Made by a program: the position numbers and the translations under genes. Below, in pieces: positions 27,541-30,187 of a DNA stretch of 30,187 bases. The stretch comes from a virus. The stretch covers positions 1 to 30,187 of IMG/VR virus record IMGVR_UViG_3300037485_000114; one strand, given 5' to 3'. The first letter of the stretch is position 1. Every line of letters begins with the position of its first letter. The notes under the pieces were generated by a model that was given only the letters and a program-made list of their open reading frames with translations, was not told where the DNA came from and searched no databases.

Positions 27541-27865
27541 CCCCTTGAACAGTTGTTACAGTAGTCGAAATGATATACTTAACAAATTCAATGAATTGAC
27601 CTTCTGCATTAAAAAGTCCACCTATTTCATCTAACCAATCGCAAACATCGTTTTCAGTATATTCTACCGCTTCCTTGTTGCTTACACAAGCTGATTTATA
27701 ACCAATGTAAATCATTTTTACAACTAGGTCTAAATCATATTGCGTTTTCCCTAATATTTCAAAGTACTTATCTATTCCTATGTTATTTGCAACGCAAAAT
27801 TCACGCATTGACCAAGTACCCCACTTTAATAGGATTGTTTTGTTGTTTAGTTTAAGTTCGAACAT
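27494..27865 (-). CDS. Tail assembly chaperone, upstream (G-type) frame
   Basis: The product has 123 residues. It starts FELKLNNKTILLKWGTWSMREFCVANNIGIDKY, a pattern common in phage tail chaperones; helices follow (DLVVKMIYIGYKSACVSN, DVCDWLDEIGG). The C-terminus GVAKEEKKKPNKTKLG is basic and passes over the slippery run at 27519-27528. It lies between tube and tape measure genes. It should be made in excess of the frameshifted form and bind tape measure and tube. Confidence 0.88.
   Translation of the reverse strand: MFELKLNNKTILLKWGTWSMREFCVANNIGIDKYFEILGKTQYDLDLVVKMIYIGYKSACVSNKEAVEYTENDVCDWLDEIGGLFNAEGQFIEFVKYIISTTVTTVQGVAKEEKKKPNKTKLG
27519..27528 (-). promoter_or_regulatory. A10 slippery run for programmed frameshift or transcript slippage
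   Basis: On the minus strand GAGG is followed by ten A and GCC. The upstream frame reads GAA-AAA-AAA-AAG. A -1 shift would hit TAA at once (AAA-AAA-GCC-TAA), so the downstream frame needs +1 or -2, or an RNA with one A fewer or two more. Homopolymer slippage on A10 can provide this. Confidence 0.7.
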
Positions 27866-27884
27866 AGTGTTTTGTTGTTTTTTA

Positions 27885-28325
27885 TTAAGCGGTTACTGTT
27901 TGCGTTAAAGGTGGAACTGCAACTGTAAAAGTCGCACTAAATTTCACGTCTTCTTTATCGGCTGCGGTTACATCAAAAGCAGAAATAAAGACTGCGCCTG
28001 AATAAACTACGTTACCTGTAACTGGAGTAGCTTCGCCCATTTTAATATCGAAAACTGTTCCTGCTATAAATGCAGCATACAACTGATTGTAGCTATCTTT
28101 AGAAGGCGTTCCGGTTTGGTCGATTGCAAACCCGTCAGCTTTGATTGTTTGGTTGTAAGCGGGTCCAGGTTGGAATTGGTCACCACATTTTGAAGTTGCG
28201 TCAATTACGTTCAAAGAAGAGGTAATTGCGTTTGAAGTAAGACAAGCGACTGGCTTAAATGTTGCGTCGTCGTCAATGTCTGCGAATAATAGGTAGTCTC
28301 TACCTGATACTTTAGTTTCTGCCAT
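27885..28325 (-). CDS. Major tail tube protein
   Basis: The product has 146 residues. The sequence begins MAETKVSGRDYLLFADI and has the tube features CLTSNAITSSLNVIDATSKCGDQ, a segment near GTPSKDSYNQLYAAF, VFDIKMGEATP and GAVFISAFDVTAADKEDVKFSATFTVA, i.e. the strand order of lambda gpV/HK97-type tubes. It lies after the tail completion gene and before the chaperone, the standard position. It polymerises around the tape measure. The presence of another tube-like protein at 22574-23278 leaves a small doubt about which one is the main tube. Confidence 0.85.
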   Translation of the reverse strand: MAETKVSGRDYLLFADIDDDATFKPVACLTSNAITSSLNVIDATSKCGDQFQPGPAYNQTIKADGFAIDQTGTPSKDSYNQLYAAFIAGTVFDIKMGEATPVTGNVVYSGAVFISAFDVTAADKEDVKFSATFTVAVPPLTQTVTA

Positions 28326-28329
28326 TTTA

Positions 28330-28737
28330 TTAAATTTGAGTTATTGTTAAATTATATGTTATAAGCGTTCTAAATACATTATCCAAAGGGTTTAAACCGT
28401 CTAAATTTGATATACTATTTACATATAAACTTGACGAAGTCCAACCGCCAGGAAGTGTAATAATAGTATCCGAATTTATGTCAGCCAATACCAAATCGGA
28501 AATAGTTTCCGAACGTTTATAGCCAAAGTTAGCATTTTTTGTAACAATGTCCACAATGATAGTATTAGTATTTGTGTAACCTGATTTGCCTTGCTCTTGG
28601 CTTGAAGTTCTGCCATCTAGGATAATATACTCCGATAAATTATTTTCGGGAGCAATACCATCGTAAACAGGCAATCCAGTTGCCGTTCCCAAATTGGTAA
28701 CAAACCATTTCTTTATTTCGATATTAGGATTTAGCAT
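28330..28737 (-). CDS. Tail completion / tail terminator protein (DUF3168-like)
   Basis: The product has 135 residues. It opens LNPNIEIKKWFVTNLGTATGLPVYDGIAPENNLSEYIILDGRT, typical of the tail-terminator family (a helix, then P-V-Y-D-x-x-P and a Y-I-x-L strand), followed by strands TNTIIVDIVTKNAN, a helix KRSETISDLVLADIN and the C-terminal strand FRTLITYNLTITQ. These proteins form a ring that stops tube growth and joins tail to head. It overlaps the gp10-like gene by 14 bases and precedes the tube gene. Confidence 0.85.
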   Translation of the reverse strand: MLNPNIEIKKWFVTNLGTATGLPVYDGIAPENNLSEYIILDGRTSSQEQGKSGYTNTNTIIVDIVTKNANFGYKRSETISDLVLADINSDTIITLPGGWTSSSLYVNSISNLDGLNPLDNVFRTLITYNLTITQI

Positions 28738-29272
28738 TTTTTATACTTTTTTCTATTCTTAATTTTAATTTAGGTTTCTCCTGTTCAAATGCCGGTATTA
28801 AAAACGGTTGAGGTCTTAACCCCTTTCTTAATATACTTAGAGCAATAATATAAGCAGCCGACTTGGTTTGTTTGCCACTTGCTATGCCTTTCTTTTCTAC
28901 CCAAGCCATTAAAGCCTTAACCATTTCTTTAAACGTTCCCCCTGTCTTAGTCTTGAACTGTGATGCGTAACTTTCATATCCCGCAGGAATAGAAACCTTG
29001 CCACCTGTTCCAAACTCTATATAAGGCGCATATCTTGCCTTTGCTCCAACAGTAAACATAAATTGACTTGGCGATATAGAAACACTATCAAAAAATATAC
29101 TACCTCTTAAAGTGTTTAAATTAACCGGAGCTAATTTCTTAGCATCGGAATATATCTTTAAGGCTGAGGCACCTACTTCATCTTTGATTTCAGTTTGAAC
29201 CTTTTTACCATATTTGTCAAACTTACTTAAAGCCTCGCTCATTCCTTTTATGTCTATTGTTATTGTAGCCAT
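28724..29272 (-). CDS. HK97 gp10-like head-tail/tail completion protein, full right copy
   Basis: The product has 182 residues: a helical start (GMSEALSKFDKYGKKVQTEIKDEVGASALKIYSDAKKLAP), the strand segment VNLNTLRGSIFFDSVSISPSQFMFTVGAKARYAPYIEFGTGGKVSIP and the C-terminal LRPQPFLIPAFEQEKPKL. The family acts at the head-tail joint or tail end. Compared with the left copy, residues about 50-75 differ in many positions while flanks are nearly the same. It sits between head closure and tail completion genes. Confidence 0.88.
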   Translation of the reverse strand: MATITIDIKGMSEALSKFDKYGKKVQTEIKDEVGASALKIYSDAKKLAPVNLNTLRGSIFFDSVSISPSQFMFTVGAKARYAPYIEFGTGGKVSIPAGYESYASQFKTKTGGTFKEMVKALMAWVEKKGIASGKQTKSAAYIIALSILRKGLRPQPFLIPAFEQEKPKLKLRIEKSIKNAKS

Positions 29273-29614
29273 TTAAGCGTACATTTCTATTTCCCAAAAT
29301 CTATGCGCATTGTCCACGTCCTTAATTGAATGAATTGTAAACGTTTGTCCCTCTACAACTAATTGGTAAGTATCGCCTATTGTAAGGTCGTACCTAAGAA
29401 ATAGCTTTGCATATCTAGTAAAAGATAGCTGCATCTCCAATAACGCTCTATTTTGCGGCTGAGGCCTATAATCGCCCCATACAGTCGCTTGAAGAGTAAA
29501 AGTAGTAGTAAAACCACCTTCGCCATCGCTTGTCCGTGTTGGAGCGTAAACGCCTACTAAACGGGTCATCGAATTAGCGTCAACGTAATTGTCTTTATGT
29601 AGTCCTATTCTCAT
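29273..29614 (-). CDS. Head-closure / head-tail adaptor protein, right copy
   Basis: The product has 113 residues from the ATG at 29614, one base after the upstream stop (TAATATG). The frame is open further upstream to 29740 but that part overlaps the gp6-like gene. The protein is the same as at 514-855 apart from one residue (threonine at FTLQ). It caps the connector below the gp6-like ring. Confidence 0.8.
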   Translation of the reverse strand: MRIGLHKDNYVDANSMTRLVGVYAPTRTSDGEGGFTTTFTLQATVWGDYRPQPQNRALLEMQLSFTRYAKLFLRYDLTIGDTYQLVVEGQTFTIHSIKDVDNAHRFWEIEMYA

Positions 29615-29615
29615 A

Positions 29616-30146
29616 TTATAAAATTGGGCTTGTTCTTGTCCATCTTTGACATACTCGCCAAGTCTTTTCACATACTCCCATATCGTCAACGTCCATACCT
29701 CTATTCTCATAACCGTAGTTAATTTGATCCAATATAGCAATCTTTATCTCTTTTGGAACGGTTGACATTCCAGTAGTATAAATAGCTTTCATATTCGCCC
29801 ATTGTGGACGTTGTAAGTTTGGGTTTGGTCCACCTACTAAAATATAAACGTCGCTTGAAACTGCGTTACCGTTAGCGTCCGTTAAGCTAGTAAAGGCAGT
29901 CATCGGACCATAAGGAAGCTGAAAATCACCGGCTGAATTAGTAAACCATAAAGTCACCGTTTTAGGGGTAATACTTATGTTAGCGGCTTTCTCGACTGCT
30001 AATCTTGATTGGGTGATTAATTCATTAAACAAAGCATCTTCAACGTTGTTGTCAACTCTACAATATGCCTTTGCCTCTGCGAGTGTTACTGGCTCCGTTA
30101 TAGTGCCTAAATCTACTTGCGTGTAATCTATAATAAAATTATACAT
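29616..30146 (-). CDS. Head-tail connector protein, HK97 gp6-like, right copy
   Basis: The product has 176 residues and agrees with the left copy except for a cluster in the GNGNAVSSDVYIL-type loop (ANGNAVSSDV against ANGNAIANTV). The N-terminal EAKAYCRVDNNVEDALFNEL motif and C-terminal helix are identical. In the circular genome its upstream neighbour would be the capsid terminator at 1420-1450. Confidence 0.88.
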   Translation of the reverse strand: MYNFIIDYTQVDLGTITEPVTLAEAKAYCRVDNNVEDALFNELITQSRLAVEKAANISITPKTVTLWFTNSAGDFQLPYGPMTAFTSLTDANGNAVSSDVYILVGGPNPNLQRPQWANMKAIYTTGMSTVPKEIKIAILDQINYGYENRGMDVDDMGVCEKTWRVCQRWTRTSPIL

Positions 30147-30187
30147 ATTCCCTTTTTTACAAATTTACAATAATATAAATAAAAAAC

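Larger units (their letters stand above)
28760..30187. repeat. Right copy of imperfect terminal repeat
   Basis: This region repeats 1-1428 with substitutions but no gaps and ends exactly at the first stem base of the terminator in the left copy. Joined at the repeat, the unit is 28759 bases long. It contains full copies of the three genes. Confidence 0.9.

Noticed and set aside
1-30187. CRISPR arrays, rRNA, tRNA, insertion sequences, integrase or reverse-transcriptase diversity elements
   Set aside because: No regularly spaced repeats with unique spacers, no transposase or reverse transcriptase frames, and no cloverleaf were found by reading both strands; a tRNA scan program could still find a divergent case.

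Overview
The window looks like a complete, or nearly complete, genome of a small tailed phage (siphovirus-type, HK97-fold head) that infects a member of the Bacteroidota, most likely a flavobacterium-like host. The evidence is AT-rich DNA, absence of clear Shine-Dalgarno sites, starts preceded by A-rich leaders, promoter-like sites of the Bacteroidota type (TTG-N19-21-TAnnTTTG), and proteins of the kinds usually found in Bacteroidota phages. Every gene I support lies on the minus strand, so gene order in transcription runs from high to low coordinates. I see no integrase, excisionase or CI-type repressor, which suggests a virulent lifestyle.

The two ends carry the same 1428 bases (1-1428 and 28760-30187), aligned without gaps at a constant offset of 28759, but they are not identical. 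Substitutions cluster in the HK97 gp10-like gene and in one short stretch of the gp6-like gene. The simplest reading is a circular or circularly permuted genome of about 28.76 kb, assembled from a mixed population so that the ends carry two alleles. A real tandem duplication is the alternative.

Layout in transcription order on the circle. (1) Packaging and head: small terminase, large terminase, portal, MuF-type minor head protein, prohead protease and major capsid (7316 down to 1472), ended by an intrinsic terminator at 1420-1450. (2) Connector and tail: gp6-like, head closure, gp10-like, tail completion, tube protein, two tail-assembly chaperone frames joined by a frameshift on A10, tape measure, tail hub protein, a second tube-like protein, and a large fibre with an S74 self-cleaving chaperone (30146 down to 19065). 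(3) A lysis and envelope cassette of small membrane proteins, spanin candidates, holin candidates and a lysozyme (18710 to 15952), followed by a DEDDy exonuclease with a zinc ribbon, a small protein and an HExxH protein. (4) A 550-base non-coding region (14196-14745) with two terminators, several inverted repeats, a 33-bp-spaced direct repeat and an early promoter. (5) Early and replication genes: small unknowns, a stand-alone DnaA domain IV protein, ERF annealing protein, an SSB-like protein, winged-helix proteins and a replisome-organiser-like protein whose gene contains iteron-like repeats, then micro-proteins, NinG, and a ParB-methyltransferase fusion leading back to the terminase.

Most interesting: the chaperone frameshift, which needs +1 or -2 rather than the usual -1; GCATATGC repeat clusters inside the replication gene that are kept in two different reading frames; the attenuator-like leader in front of that gene; the repeated translation-start leader; and the allelic terminal repeat.
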